Shown: in pieces, positions 1 to 11,142 of the stretch
How positions within the stretch are numbered: the stretch's first letter is position 1
Layout of the letters: each line of letters begins with the position of its first letter
NCBI GenBank assembly: GCA_963922205.1
Contig: CAWUHX010000003.1
Location: forward strand, 2,335,335-2,399,334
DNA: 64,000 nucleotides
Source: Romanomermis culicivorax
Taxonomy: Eukaryota; Nematoda; Enoplea; Mermithida; Mermithidae
Direction: 5' to 3'
The notes under the pieces: model-generated
Database searches by the model: none
Told to the model about the DNA's origin: nothing
What the model saw: only the letters and a program-made list of their open reading frames with translations
Program-made: the position numbers and the translations under genes

Positions 1-360
1 GGGCGACGGGTTCGGGGTCAAACGCGGGGTCCTGCGGACGGCGATGTGGGAACGAACTCCGAGTGATTCGGCGTGGGGATTCGGCGGCTGCTAAACGGCA
101 GGCGGCGAACACTAACATTTCCTCGGCGAGGGGCGACGGGTCTCTACACTAATGGCGACGGCGACGGGTTCCTACGGTCGGGTTACTGTAGGCGATGTGT
201 GTATGTGTAGGTCGGGGTCCGAATATGGTAATTTATTCGACGTGTGATGGCAACGCAGTTGACAACAATAAAAATATAATAAAATATATCGGCGGCGGAC
301 GCGACGTGAAGCTAAACGACGAAAAACCAATTAGGCTCAAAGAGAGTGCGTAAAAAGGAC
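1..360. other. GC-rich stretch with repeated GGCGACGG motifs, no gene seen
   Basis: This stretch is much richer in G and C than most of the window and repeats the words GGCGACGGG and GGCGACGGC several times, most densely in the first 160 bases. No open frame of useful length was found. It could be the end of a mobile element or a CpG-rich regulatory stretch that starts to the left of the window. Confidence 0.4.
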
Positions 361-384
361 AAAACATGCCCTTTTAAAGGGCTC

Positions 385-700
385 CATAGACTACAGTATG
401 CCTTGGGCGGAGTTAACACTCCCCCAAGCTAACTTCTGCAGCGGAAATCGTTGCAGAAGATGCCTATGATCACATAGACATTTTCAGTTCACAACGTTAA
501 GCATTGGGGCGAGTTTTCACTCTCCATGCTTAACATAGGAACGTCACTAGTGAGAATTTCAACTAGTCGTTTCACGTTGTGAAACGTCGCTAGTTTTTAC
601 TGATAAGAAGTGCACGTTGTGCTCTAATTACAGCGACGAGCTCGGAGAGCTTATCTCTAACGGAAATTCTTGACTAGCGGGCACATACTGTAGTCTACGT
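385..700. repeat. Cluster of consecutive hairpins framed by an outer inverted repeat
   Basis: An outer inverted repeat pairs CATAGACTACAGTATG near 386-401 with CATACTGTAGTCTACG near 684-699. Just outside it is the palindrome GCCCTTTTAAAGGGC at 368-382. Between the outer arms lie near-perfect hairpins: CTTGGGC with CCCCAAG (402-427), CTTCTGCA with TGCAGAAG (433-459), CTATGATCACATAG (464-477), GTTAAGCAT with ATGCTTAAC (497-535) and CGTTTCAC with GTGAAACG (569-587). There is no coding potential. It may be the structured terminus of a transposon or a structured RNA; no named family was recognised. Confidence 0.6.
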
Positions 701-2080
701 GTGCGATTGAAAATAATAAATCGAAACGGAAATAAATGTGCGCGAAAGCAACAGAAATAAACATAAAAAGTACACACATAAATTGCATGTAAAAAGTATA
801 AAAACGAAACGCAAAATTGATGTAAATTACTGTAACACAAAACGTAACGAAAAACATAATGAAAAATTGTGATGTGAATCACGTGACGTTCGACGAAATC
901 CGTCGGCACGTGACAAAGAGACCTTTTGCATACGATAAGCAATGGTAAACAGCGGCATAATTTCATTCTTTAAAAATACACTGGCGGTCATATCTGTGGC
1001 TTTAACTTATTGAAAATTATCAATTTTTTTAAGAATGTTCCAAAAGAGGGTCAATGAGGTCTGTACAGTTCTCTCAATACACGTCTCTCAATAATTTTTT
1101 ATTGACAGTCGCAAATATGCATTTAAAGCAAAGCAGATGTTATCAGAATACCAGATATTTTTTCACTTTTTCTATAAATTCTATTCAAAATGATGATCTG
1201 TTTGTTTATTGCAAAACAAGTACTGTCTCGTGGTTTTTGACAACTTTTTATGCGGGAAATTCTACAATAAAAGCTCATGAAAACGAAGTGCCCATTTTTG
1301 TATGTTTGTATTATGCAATATTTACTTGGCCACTCCGGTCAAATGATGAACACCTATAATCGAATTTATATTTAATTCGACTACTGTGCACTGGTGTCTC
1401 AAAGAACGACTTTTTCACCATGTCTCCCATGATCACGATCAGTGAATAGCGTCGAAACGCTACCTGCTGTCACATCAAAAATAAATGTTAATTTTTTGAG
1501 TGTACACAGAAAATGCAATTTCTTTTGACATATGGGAGTAATTTCGGAGAAGTAAACTTGATCCGGCTGAACGATTACTTACTTCTCGTAGTGAAAAAAT
1601 GTACACAATGTGTCATCAAAGGTATTATGGTTCATCGAAAAGATTCAACTAAGGGTCTGGTTTTTCGATAACATGATACAATCGTAAAGTAATTGAAATA
1701 TCTGAAGGGAATGATTTCAAAAAAATTCTTAAAGAATCAAAACTTCGATGCATCCACCAAATCAAGTCATGAATACTTAATTGCTATAAGCATCCATTTT
1801 TGACCATAACCTAAGCAGAAAACAAGCTTTCTGCGTAATTGAAAATAATATACTTTGGCTGCTCTCCATGCCATCAACTCGACTTTGATCTTCATAATTA
1901 ACAAATCGACGTTTACTCAACTTTTTGTCTGGCTGGGTGTGTGTGCGGTTCAAAACACGATAAGTATATAGCATGTTATAAGATATACCTGTTTAAAAGA
2001 ATATAAACGACTCAGCTCAGCACCATATAGAGCAATGTATAAACATGCTGTACATAAAATATACCTACAGTATGACGCCA
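701..2080. other. No gene or clear repeat seen
   Basis: Unremarkable AT-rich sequence. Short open frames on both strands lack splice signals, signal peptides or recognisable motifs. Confidence 0.5.
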
Positions 2081-2440
2081 TATGTTATAACATATTTTTA
2101 AAAATTTGTTTCAAAAAATTTTTTTCGAAACAATATGTTTCAACATATCCCTATGTTATAACATAGCCCTATGTTATAATGTAGGCCTATGTTATAACAT
2201 ATAAAAAAATTTGTTTCCGAAAAATTTTCTTTTACAACCCATATGTTACAACGCAGCCTTATGTTATAACGTAGCCCAATGTTATAACATAGCCCCATGT
2301 TATAACATGAGCCCATGTTATGACATACAAAAAACATAGTCCTATGTCATAACACACAAAAAAAATTTCATTTTACGGCATGTTATAACATAGTCCCACG
2401 TCATAACATAGGATATACTATAACACGAGATATGTTCCAA
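2081..2440. repeat. Array of the 14-bp palindrome TATGTTATAACATA
   Basis: The palindrome TATGTTATAACATA, intact or with one or two changes, recurs about a dozen times, often separated by GCCC or GGCC. Two poly-A/T stretches with AAAAAATTT interrupt the array. On the minus strand the spacing happens to give an open frame of repeated Tyr-Asn-Ile-Gly units, which I treat as a by-product of the DNA repeat. Confidence 0.75.
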
Positions 2441-2458
2441 TTAAATTCTTCGCAAAAT

Positions 2459-2709
2459 ATCTAGTCTGTTTTTTATAAAATGCTTCCAAAATGTAAAATG
2501 AAACAAATTTACAGTGACTTGAAAATCTTGTGCACAAAGCTTTTACTGAAGAATTTTCAACTCAAAAAATTTTTGGTTGCAAGTTGAGTGTTGCCACAAA
2601 TTTTCAGTTCCATATGACATACTGTTTGACAGAAAATGCAGAAAATATAAAATATTACTTGCTTTCCAGATTTATTACCTCGAAACATTTCAAGAAAAAC
2701 AGACTATAA
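2459..2709. mobile_element. MITE-like element, CTATAGTCTG family, copy 1
   Basis: This 250-bp copy begins with CTAGTCTGTTTTTTATAAAA and ends with the inverse, GAAAAACAGACTATAAG. It shares the whole length with copies at 56304-56558 and 62492-62742. Decayed relatives lie at 9934-10070, 16540-16690, 22505-22740, 59740-59945 and 60890-61085. It has no coding capacity, so it would need a transposase from elsewhere. Confidence 0.75.
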
Positions 2710-2808
2710 GTGCAGAGACTGGCTCTGGTATTTGGCATCGTGCTGAGGATATAGATGTAGGGACAGACATGCGGATGAAGTTGAGTAAAATAGGAGAAAA
2801 TTTACATA

Positions 2809-4402
2809 TTAAGACACGATTTCTGAGAGGTTCTACTTTCCCTATGATAAGTTGAAAATTAATCATACCTCAAAATTGGATATTTTGGTTAGTTTCGTGC
2901 GCTGAGTTCCATGGTACCATTCGTTTTGCTGGTAAACCAAAATTCGCACCGCTACAGTATGCCAAAGTTTACAAATTGATGATTTTTTGACATTTTTCAG
3001 TGGTCTTGCTAGCTAAGCGATATTTCAGGATCAGATTGATCTTATTTGGTGAATGAATATTCATTTTACAGATGAAAGAATAAGCTCTTTTCTGATGTAA
3101 TATTTAAGCGAATAATTTCATATTACACTTTTTAATGAAGTTTAAAGTGTCAAAAATGAGCCGTCCAAATTGAAAAAATTTTGTTCATGGTCACTCCCGA
3201 GCACCTTCCAATCGGAAGCCGCAGAATTTTATTTTCTTGTATTGTAGCTCATCCATTTTTACTGCATTGGTTAAATTTTCATCAAAATTTCTGTACCATT
3301 TGGGAGCTGCACTGCTCTGAAGAAGGCATACTTATGAAAATTTCATTGAAATCATTCTATGTGCCAGGTGGCCCTTGTCTACCCCTTGACATATATTCAT
3401 TACATATACTGTAGAATTATCAAATAACTAACAGACTATAGTTTGATGCATTAGTTGTTTCACAAGCAAACATTTTACACTCTGCAAGAAAGTTTGAACA
3501 GTCAAAAATTAGAAGCAAAAATAAGGAAAACTCCTGCTTAGAGGCACTCCCGAGCACCTTCTCCTACGATTCTGCAGAATTTTGTCTTTTTATTCTTTAG
3601 TTAATACATTCTTACAGTAGCTGCGAAAGTAACATCTCATCATCATGTGCCATTTTGGCAGCTGTAGACTTTTGCATACACTGCACTGTCATTCAAATTC
3701 GTTTTTGAATCTGAAAAAATGTCCCATCAATGAAGTTCTGGGAACACAGGATGCCTCCTAACCCAACATATTATGAGAAAAAATGTGACTTGAAGTCCTG
3801 GCCAATTTTCATTGATCTAGGTTTGATGGTTTCTAAACGAATTGCTCAAAATGAAAAATCGAAAAGTTCGAAAACTTTCATTAAATTTCAGAAATTGAGC
3901 GGTTGTTTCAAATCTATTTACAGAAAAACGACAAGAGTTATACGGTTGCTCTTTGATTTGTTGGAAAGGCACTACAATCTACTATCCTTTGCTCTATTTT
4001 CGTTTGGCCAACATCACGTGGTGTGAAACGGGATGCCTTCAACTATAGAGCACTTTCGCACAGGTTATAACATAGGTCATAGTCAGACAGCCGACATTTA
4101 TTTTGTAACATTAAACTCTCAGCTTCAATTTTTTTCCGGTCAAATTACTGAAACGAGAAATTTTTGATGCATCTCTTCTGAGGCATCCTGTTGTGCAACC
4201 ATTGTAAATTGATCGATGAAATTTTTCGAGTGATTCGACTCGCATCTTTTATTTTTACTCGTCTAATCTGAACGTTTTGTATTTTTCCTGCATCTCGTTG
4301 ATGGCATATTTAGTGGATTTAATCAGCCAGATATTATTAATTTTCAACTTATCATAGGTCAATGGAGCAGAAAATAGAATCTCTCAGAAATCGGGTCTTT
4401 AA
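2809..4402. mobile_element. Terminal-inverted-repeat element flanked by TTAA
   Basis: The left end reads TTAAGACACGATTTCTGAGA and continues past 2850 through CCTATGATAAGTTGAAAATT. The right end carries the inverse, AATTTTCAACTTATCATAGG near 4339-4358 and CTCAGAAATCGGGTC to 4397, followed by TTAA. TTAA at both ends is the target site used by piggyBac-type elements, but no transposase is present, so that class is only inferred. The internal 1.5 kb matches 12435-13945. Short open frames inside it are not supported as genes. Confidence 0.65.
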
Positions 4403-5191
4403 AGTTGTGACGATGCGCAAAAGGTGCCATCGTGCATTTTCCTCTGAACCCGTAGACTTGATGTTGCTCATCCAAGTCACAGGCCCAGACTTGGATTTTT
4501 TCGACTGCAGTGGCGACAGGCGATGCAGGGCTGTGCAGTCGGTGGTAGAGAAGCTACCACTCAGTGTGCGAGAACCCTTACATGGAAGTAATGCGAGCAT
4601 CGCGAGCCCCAATATCTAGTCTTCAATAATTAAATCGCAGATTGACTTATCCGATTTTAATCATTGATTGTTTTGACCATAGGCCTTCTGTGTCATTCGG
4701 CTAGTCTTTTTATAAAACGCTCGTAAATTGTGGAATAACAAAAATTAGTGCTTCGCCAACATCGTTTACACAATGTTCTCCATTAAATATTTCTTTAGAA
4801 AAACGTTAAAGATTGATTGAGCCGTTGTGTCCCTTTACCTAGACCATCCTTTTACCTCTACGGTACCGTTCCTTGACTAATGTAGTTTTATTTCAAAAAC
4901 TCCTTTTTTGTTACAAACCCTGGTATTCGGCTGTACGAAAATCTTTGCACTTTCCGTAAATTACGACATTATGGCTATAATTTAAGGTGACAGCTTCATG
5001 GAGGAAAAAGGATGATTAAATTTTTTAAATGCGGGGGGGGAGCTGGGCCCCCCGCACCCCCTGCTTTTTTTAATAAGCCAAATTGAAGGAAAAATTAAGC
5101 CAAATTAAAGCCAAATTCATGCTTCATCCGGCGCTCGGCAAGTTATTTTTAGCTTTCAGCATTCAGTGTCCGGCATCCGAATTCAGATCGG

Positions 5192-5224
5192 AATGCCGGT
5201 CCGGCAAGTTGCCGGACCGGCATT
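5192..5224. repeat. Perfect 33-bp palindrome
   Basis: Two 16-base arms, AATGCCGGTCCGGCAA and its exact complement TTGCCGGACCGGCATT, are separated by a single G. It lies directly beside the end of the MADF-like fragment and could be the head-to-head junction of two inverted transposon ends. Confidence 0.9.
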
Positions 5225-5227
5225 AAT

Positions 5228-5479
5228 TCATACTTCTTCCGGTGCTGGAAAGGCCGGATGACAATTTATTCTTGATTTTACTATGCTTAAATACTTTGAA
5301 ATCTGTTCAATATTTTGCTTCAAGAGAAATGGCCATTCAACTTCGCGAAGTTTAGCATTTTTGTATTCACGAGATCCTTTGTGCCACGAAAAAGGATGTT
5401 GTTCAAATTCTGGCAACAGCTCTGTTTTCCTATTGTCAAAGTCTTCCATAAGGCGTAGAATAAGATATGAATAAACCAT
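5228..5479 (-). pseudogene. MADF-domain (Myb/SANT-like) fragment
   Basis: The minus-strand frame encodes 83 residues. Residues 18 to 50 have the layout of a MADF DNA-binding domain: leucines followed by FEQHPFSWHKGSREYKNAKL, with the spaced Trp, Tyr-Lys-Asn and a second Trp typical of the family. MADF domains occur in transcription factors and in accessory proteins of some DNA transposons. Here the frame is cut off after the domain and sits between CCGG-rich inverted repeats, so I read it as a transposon-derived remnant. An exon of a minus-strand host gene is possible, but no partner exon was found. Confidence 0.45.
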
Positions 5480-6225
5480 AATTACGGCTAGAAGAAAGTT
5501 TTTATATGTCTACCCTGCACATATGTGCTTTCAAGAACGGAAAAAACATTCAAAATATTTAGCAATCAAAAATTAAACGAACGTCATGATTAAAAACACA
5601 AAATTCTGCCTTAAATAAAAAATCGATATCTCCCACATACATTGTATATGCAAAAATCAATTAAACACGTTGTTCTATTGAAATTGCATACAAGATATGC
5701 TTTCCGGCATCCGGAAAAGTACAAACTGTGTCTAATCTTCCGATCCGGCAAATTCCAGTCTTCCGGCAAGAAAATCGGACGGCAGCGTGGGAATCCGAAA
5801 AAAATGACGTTATCTGGTGCGGGAACCCTGGACGACTTGCCGGATCAAAAATCTAAAAATACACTTTTTTCGGATGCCGGACGCCGGACGAAGTATGAAC
5901 TGGGCTTTACGCTCAGGTGCTCCCGTTGGAAAATAACAATCACTTTAAATTTTCATGAACTTTTTTATATGCAGTCAAGGTAAAGGGACGGTCGAGGCAA
6001 AGAGACGGTTGATGGAAGACGTTTTTCTTGTTTTATTTTGTTAACATTACTCGAGGTAAAGGGTTGGTCGAGATAACGACATACAATCGATTGACTTGGC
6101 TCACAGCTGCAAGTTTCACATGATATTCAGTTGAGCAGAAAATCGTTAAAATTTCAACGATCACCTCCATTTTCATTATTTGATAACATTTTTTTAGATT
6201 TCCAAGTGTCCCTCAAAAAAATAAA

Positions 6226-6447
6226 ATGTGCTCGGTAAATATGGACTGTAGCGAAAAAAGATCTCAAATAAGACAGTTCACGACTATCTGTGAAGAGTTT
6301 CTTGGAAATTTAACTTTTCATTCTTCCTCCTGCAATTTTTTACGTCGAATCCTTGAAAAAGTTACTCACATTGAACTGTCTCGCATTCTTCATGTACATA
6401 TGTCACGAAAATGCGACAAGCAGCTTTGGAAAAGAATTCTATGTTAA
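6226..6447 (+). CDS. Hypothetical small cysteine-containing ORF
   Basis: A 73-residue frame opens with ATG shortly after a possible splice acceptor (TTTTTTTAG at about 6198) and contains six cysteines and alternating basic stretches. I do not recognise it. There is no signal peptide and no clear downstream donor. It may be an orphan exon or chance; little else supports it. Confidence 0.2.
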   Translation: MCSVNMDCSEKRSQIRQFTTICEEFLGNLTFHSSSCNFLRRILEKVTHIELSRILHVHMSRKCDKQLWKRILC

Positions 6448-6861
6448 AAGGCTTCAGGTTCCTGATTGTCTTTTGTTCTTATAAGGACTCTCAGGGTTTG
6501 TTTTTGCGTTCGATCGAATCAGATTGAAATTGAAATGAAATATAGATTTTGGTCTTACTGTAGGTTATTGCAATTTTATTTATTAACATAGAAGATGCTT
6601 AAAAATTCGTTTTACGCAACCATGTAAGTACTTGAATATGAAATGGTAAAACTTATGATTTTTTTGTGCCCATTCATCTCGACTAACTAAACTTGTTTTT
6701 CGTTGCTCTTGCCAGTATAAACGATCAAACCTAGATTTTTTGACGTCATATAAAATGCCCGAATCGCCCACTTACGCCTTTTTTCGAATTTTGACTGACA
6801 AAATTTTTTTCTACGACAATATGTTATTTGCTACAATTCAGAATCCAATTTACCTTGGCCG

Positions 6862-7116
6862 ATGAATCCACAACTGTGCTTCATTCTCTCTCTCTCTCTC
6901 ATCTGTTTGTCAACACTACTTTTTCACTGTACGATCGCCATGGGCGGTACGGAGAAACATGATCCAATAATTAGGGTAATATTCAGGGTAAAAAGTTCCG
7001 AAGGAAGGATTACTAATTTGATGTTGTGGCATGATAAGTTATCTCAGCTGGTTTTTGAAATGCCAATTTCACAGGGCGACAGACTTCATGACATTAAGAT
7101 AAAAGGGAAGTTATAA
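6862..7116 (+). CDS. Hypothetical small secreted protein or first exon
   Basis: The ATG at 6862 opens an 84-residue frame whose first 26 residues look like a signal peptide: MNPQLCF followed by a run of Leu, Ile, Ser and Cys and then TIAMGG. Possible splice donors (GGTAATA, GGTAAAA) lie inside at about 6975 and 6987, so it could be the first exon of a secreted-protein gene. The phase does not match the neuropeptide exon at 11143 without another exon between. The mature part is not recognised. Confidence 0.3.
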   Translation: MNPQLCFILSLSLICLSTLLFHCTIAMGGTEKHDPIIRVIFRVKSSEGRITNLMLWHDKLSQLVFEMPISQGDRLHDIKIKGKL

Positions 7117-8534
7117 ATTCACAGCCTGGCTTCGTACACGATTTGATTCTTCTCCTGTCAATTCATCGTGAGTTTATACGTAAATCATTTGCATGCAAAT
7201 AACAATCAGACCTATATATATGGCATTCATGCATTGCAGGTGGTTTCCCTGAAGAACTTATTTGTATTCATATCTTCGATTTTTACGACAATCGTGTCAG
7301 TCAAAAATGAAATGCATCATAATTTGTGTACTGTCTATCGTTGTGGCTTGCGATCGATGTCTCGGACGAAGTATGCCGATGTAAGTGTACCAGGATGGGG
7401 TTCTATGATCCAATTTTCGTCTAAAACTTTTGGCCTCTGTTGTATAGATGATCCTACTTTGAAGCTGGTCGTTTTATATCTTTTGATTAAACTAGCAGAA
7501 CTGATTTTGTAAAATTCAATACCTACCAAACATGCTTGAAAAGACATTAAATTAAATTACAATAAAATGAAAAGATTTGAATATAACGTCAGAATATAAT
7601 TTACGACCAGCTTCTTGATTATACTAAGGTGGCTGTATAGTCCGAAGAATTACTTAGAATAACAAAATAACTGGATAGTATTCCACAGCTCAGAATCTCA
7701 AAAAAATCAGTCATCACAAATAATTCGAATGTTACTAAGGGTCAAATAACAGAGGTTCTATAGTCCAATTTTCCTAAATGAGACTCAACACAAACAGATG
7801 CTTAGAGAGAGAAAAAACAACCTTTTTTCGCAAATTGACTTATAGCAAGAGTACTGGATAGCTAACAATATTTGACTACAGGGTTAGCGAAATAACTATA
7901 GAGATGAAGGTCAGACCTAATATATCAATGGATAGAAAATTTAAAGCCGAATTTAATAATGCTCAATTTATAGCGCAATCAGATTTGGAACGGGGGTGAT
8001 AAAAGTGGCAATACACCGCGCCAAATTCCACGCTCGTGTTTTACGTATACTTTTGCCATTTTCCCGTGAAATATGATTTCAATAATCAGGCGAGAAATCG
8101 TTTGATGGCCACACTTTAGTATGGCTTCAATCAGATAAAAAATTTTCTTGCTAAATCGCACTGACTCTTGAAAAATGATAAATCTAAGTTAAAAATCTTG
8201 GTTCGAAAATTCGGCAAATTCAAATGCGGCCGAAAGTGAGCATGTTTTAATGATCAGAGGAAAGTAAAGAAGTTGTCGACATTAACCCCATATAAATATG
8301 ACGAGAAAATTTGGATTGAAATGCATGAAACAGAAAAATCACGAAATCAGTCTCTGATACGATTTTATTTCGTTACCAAGATCATTTCTTTCAAAGCCTA
8401 TTTTTCCCGCACGAGTGTAGGCGTGAGTAATAAATTGGTAGGAATAAATCAATCTTGAATTTTGTAATCTGCTCATATATCTGATTTTATCTCGAATTCA
8501 GCAGTTATAGCGGGACCTTTTTCCGACACGTGGT
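7117..8534. other. No gene seen
   Basis: AT-rich sequence with short open frames on both strands that lack supporting signals. Confidence 0.45.
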
Positions 8535-9905
8535 ATTCTCATGTGAGCGATTCCCAAGTGAGCAATCCCCAAGTGAGCGATTCCTAAGTGAGCCATTCCC
8601 AAGTGAGCGATTCCCAAGTGAACGAATTCGCAATTGAGTGATTCCCATGTCAGCGATCCCCAAGTGAGCGAATTTTTAATTGAGCGACTCCCATGTCAGC
8701 AAATCCCAAGAGATCGAATTCCTAGCTGAGCGCATTCTCAAATGAGCGATCGAGAATATAATAACACTTTCTTCGAACTTTGCTGCTTCATCTTATCTTT
8801 TTATTTGTACGTATTTCTTCTTTCTTTCGTTTTCTGTGTGTGTTGCATATGTTTTTGTTTACGTACGTTTGCACGTTTTCATCTTTTGTCTTTGCTTTCA
8901 TTCATTTTCTTTTTTCATGGCATCAACTTTTTCCTTTTTTCTCATGAATCAATACCAAGTTGTCATTTTGAATAATTATAGCATCTCGTATAATTCTTAT
9001 TCAGTTTGGTATGCTCTATTTACAATTTGATTATTTACTTTGTGATTCTTCTTCCTTTATACTTAATTTTCAACTCAGTTTTTGATTATATTCCTCTATC
9101 TTCCTCTTTTTCTATTCTCCAGGAGCCGGTTTCATCAAAGAGACTCAAGCTCCAGTTGAGATGCCGCTTAAGCTGTAACTTAACTTTATATGTTGCATCA
9201 TTGCCGTTAACGTGCAGCTCAGCTGTAGCTTAACTCGTGTACACAAAATATATCGGGAAAGTTAAGATGCAGCTGAGCTGCACCTTAAAGACAATGTTAT
9301 AACATACAGAGTTAAGCTACAACTCAGCTGAAGCTGATCTTTCTTGATATGTTTTGTGTGCATGAGTTAAGCTGCAGCTGAACTGCATCCTAACGGCAAT
9401 GGTATAAAATATAGAGTCAATCTACGGCTCAAGCTGCAGCCCAGCTGGAGCTAAAGTCTCTTTGATGGAACCGGCCCCAGCTCTTTTCTTTTTTCGTTCT
9501 TTTTTCACATTATTTTTTCCTTCTTTCTTGCTGCTTCTTCTACGTTGCTTTCTCTTTCTAGTCACTTTTCTTCATGTTTATTTTTTATGAGCAGAAAGGT
9601 ATATGACAAGAAAAAAATGAGCAGACATAAAAGATGAAAACGTAAAAACGTTGATACACAAAGACATAAGCAAAACACACGGAAAGTGAAAAAAATGTAA
9701 TACGTACATAGAAAAATATAAGACAAAGAAGGAAAATATGAAGATTTGCTCATTTGAGAGTCGTTCAGTCGGGAATTCGTTCGTTCGAGAATGCGCTCAA
9801 TTTGGAATTCCCTTACTTGGGAATTCGCTCACTTGGGAATCGCTCACCTGGGAATCGCTCATATGAGAATCGCTGACTTTGATCGCTCACTGAAGATCTA
9901 CTCTT
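8535..9905. mobile_element. Foldback-like element with tandem-repeat inverted termini
   Basis: The left end (about 8535-8750) is a degenerate tandem array of a 15-bp unit, GTGAGCGATTCCCAA. The right end (about 9745-9905) is the same array inverted, with units such as TTGGGAATCGCTCAC. Inside the arrays the inverted symmetry continues for about 200 bp: CTCAAATGAGC, then ATCTT..., TACGTA and ACGTTTTCATCTTTT on the left recur inverted on the right. Long inverted termini built of short tandem repeats are the hallmark of foldback (FB/Galileo-like) elements. No transposase is present, and a second palindromic element occupies the centre. Confidence 0.75.
9122..9478. mobile_element. Palindromic element nested at the centre of the foldback element
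   Basis: The left half begins GGAGCCGGTTTCATCAAAGA and the right half ends with the inverse, TCTTTGATGGAACCGGCCCC. The symmetry continues almost to the middle through variants of AAGCTGCAGCTCAGCT and GTTAAGC. The whole 357 bp is therefore close to one long hairpin with no coding capacity, as expected of a MITE or other non-autonomous element. Confidence 0.8.
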
Positions 9906-11142
9906 GGGAATAAATCTTCCGGCACTAGTGTATGTCACATAGGACTGAAATTTATAAGCATACACAACTAAATTTAACCTTTTTTGGGTAAAAAATTCTA
10001 TCGTAAAACCTTCGCGTAAAATATGTCGACGACAGTACTAATTTATGTCATGTTTTGATTTATAGGCATTGGTAGGTCTTTTATACACAAAAGCATTTCT
10101 CTCCGTTCTAAGTCTGATTTTAAAATTAACTTCCTAAAGTAAAATGGATTTGGATGAATTCTTGCGTTTGATTCTTGATGTTGATGACGAACACGATCGG
10201 ATTTTTATCCTTTTTCACGATAAGTTCCATTTATTCTATAGTTTCTAAAGTTTCTAATTGTCTGAGATAATTCACGAAATTTTCGATCACTTGCTTCAGA
10301 GATGTTTTCGAAATTTTGGAAATGATCCACTAGATGAATATGGAGTAAAAAAGTCGAATCGATATCATGAAACTCATCAAAAAGAAATTTAATTGCAAGT
10401 GGAATTCCCCAGTTCTGTAATCTGTAAGAGACTCAGTGAAACTCGACATTATTCAGCGTGTAACGTTAAGCCGTCTGGCTACTCTGTGCAAATATTTTTC
10501 TGATTTGAATCTATTTTTGTAGGTCTGGAAAATCGGAGCATCGCGTCTGTTCTGGTGACTATGATGTAGCACTTTCACGTTGCTGGGAATTTTCTTCTGA
10601 ATTTTTTTTCTATTGTAACGATGAACTTCAGCATCATGAGTGACTGTTTACGTTATTCAGACGATAATATCAATCTTAACGATATCGAATATTTTCATTA
10701 AATCTGCTTCCAACGATGAATTTAACGGAAACAATCAGTGACAAGATATTAGTGTTTGAATATGCGTCATAATCTAAATCAGATGGCGTCTATGCATTAT
10801 AGTTAGACGTCCCACAGAAATGACGAGCTTGCCTTTCGTTTACAGTCTGTCCAATTTATTTCCATGCTCCGCCACTAATGTTGTCAAGAGCTTTTTCTTA
10901 GAATCGAAGTCTTGACTTTGTGAGACCGGCAATGCAAGAAGAAATTTTCATGATTGTAAATTTTTTCCAAGTGGCTAGAAGCTTTTATATCTTATATTTT
11001 TAGCTTGTTTTCGTGACATAGTGAGAGAAATCTGCGAATTATCTTTGATAACAATAAGCTGACAATTATCTTCACCGATCATATTATTTGGCGTTGTATT
11101 CAAAAAGTAGCACAAAAATGAAAAATTAGAATTCCTGTTTAG
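9906..11142. other. No gene seen; decayed MITE at its left edge
   Basis: Bases 9934-10070 resemble the CTATAGTCTG MITE family in decayed form. The remainder is AT-rich and probably intron or upstream sequence of the gene whose last exon starts at 11143. No first exon with a signal peptide was identified here. Confidence 0.4.

Larger units (their letters stand above)
4825..6075. mobile_element. Decayed inverted-repeat region carrying a MADF-like fragment
   Basis: GTCCCTTTACCTAGACCATC near 4830 is inverted near 5980-6005 and again near 6052-6070 as variants of GGTCGAGGTAAAGGG. Inside, the words ATTCATGCTTCATCCGGCG (5115), ATTCATACTTCTTCCGG (5226) and, inverted, CCGGACGAAGTATGAA (5884) show more than one nested inverted-repeat element. 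CCGG-rich sequence dominates 5130-5240 and 5700-5905. The region looks like several overlapping transposon remnants rather than one clean copy. Confidence 0.4.

Noticed and set aside
628..966. Minus-strand ORF of 112 residues
   Set aside because: Low-complexity Phe/Tyr/Cys composition over AT-rich DNA, no signals, and it partly overlaps the hairpin cluster.
2140..2337. Minus-strand ORF with repeated Tyr-Asn-Ile-Gly units
   Set aside because: A by-product of the TATGTTATAACATA array, whose spacing happens to keep the frame.
8535..8750. CRISPR-like array of regularly spaced short repeats
   Set aside because: Units are directly adjacent without unique spacers, the genome is eukaryotic, and the inverse array at 9745-9905 marks a foldback transposon.
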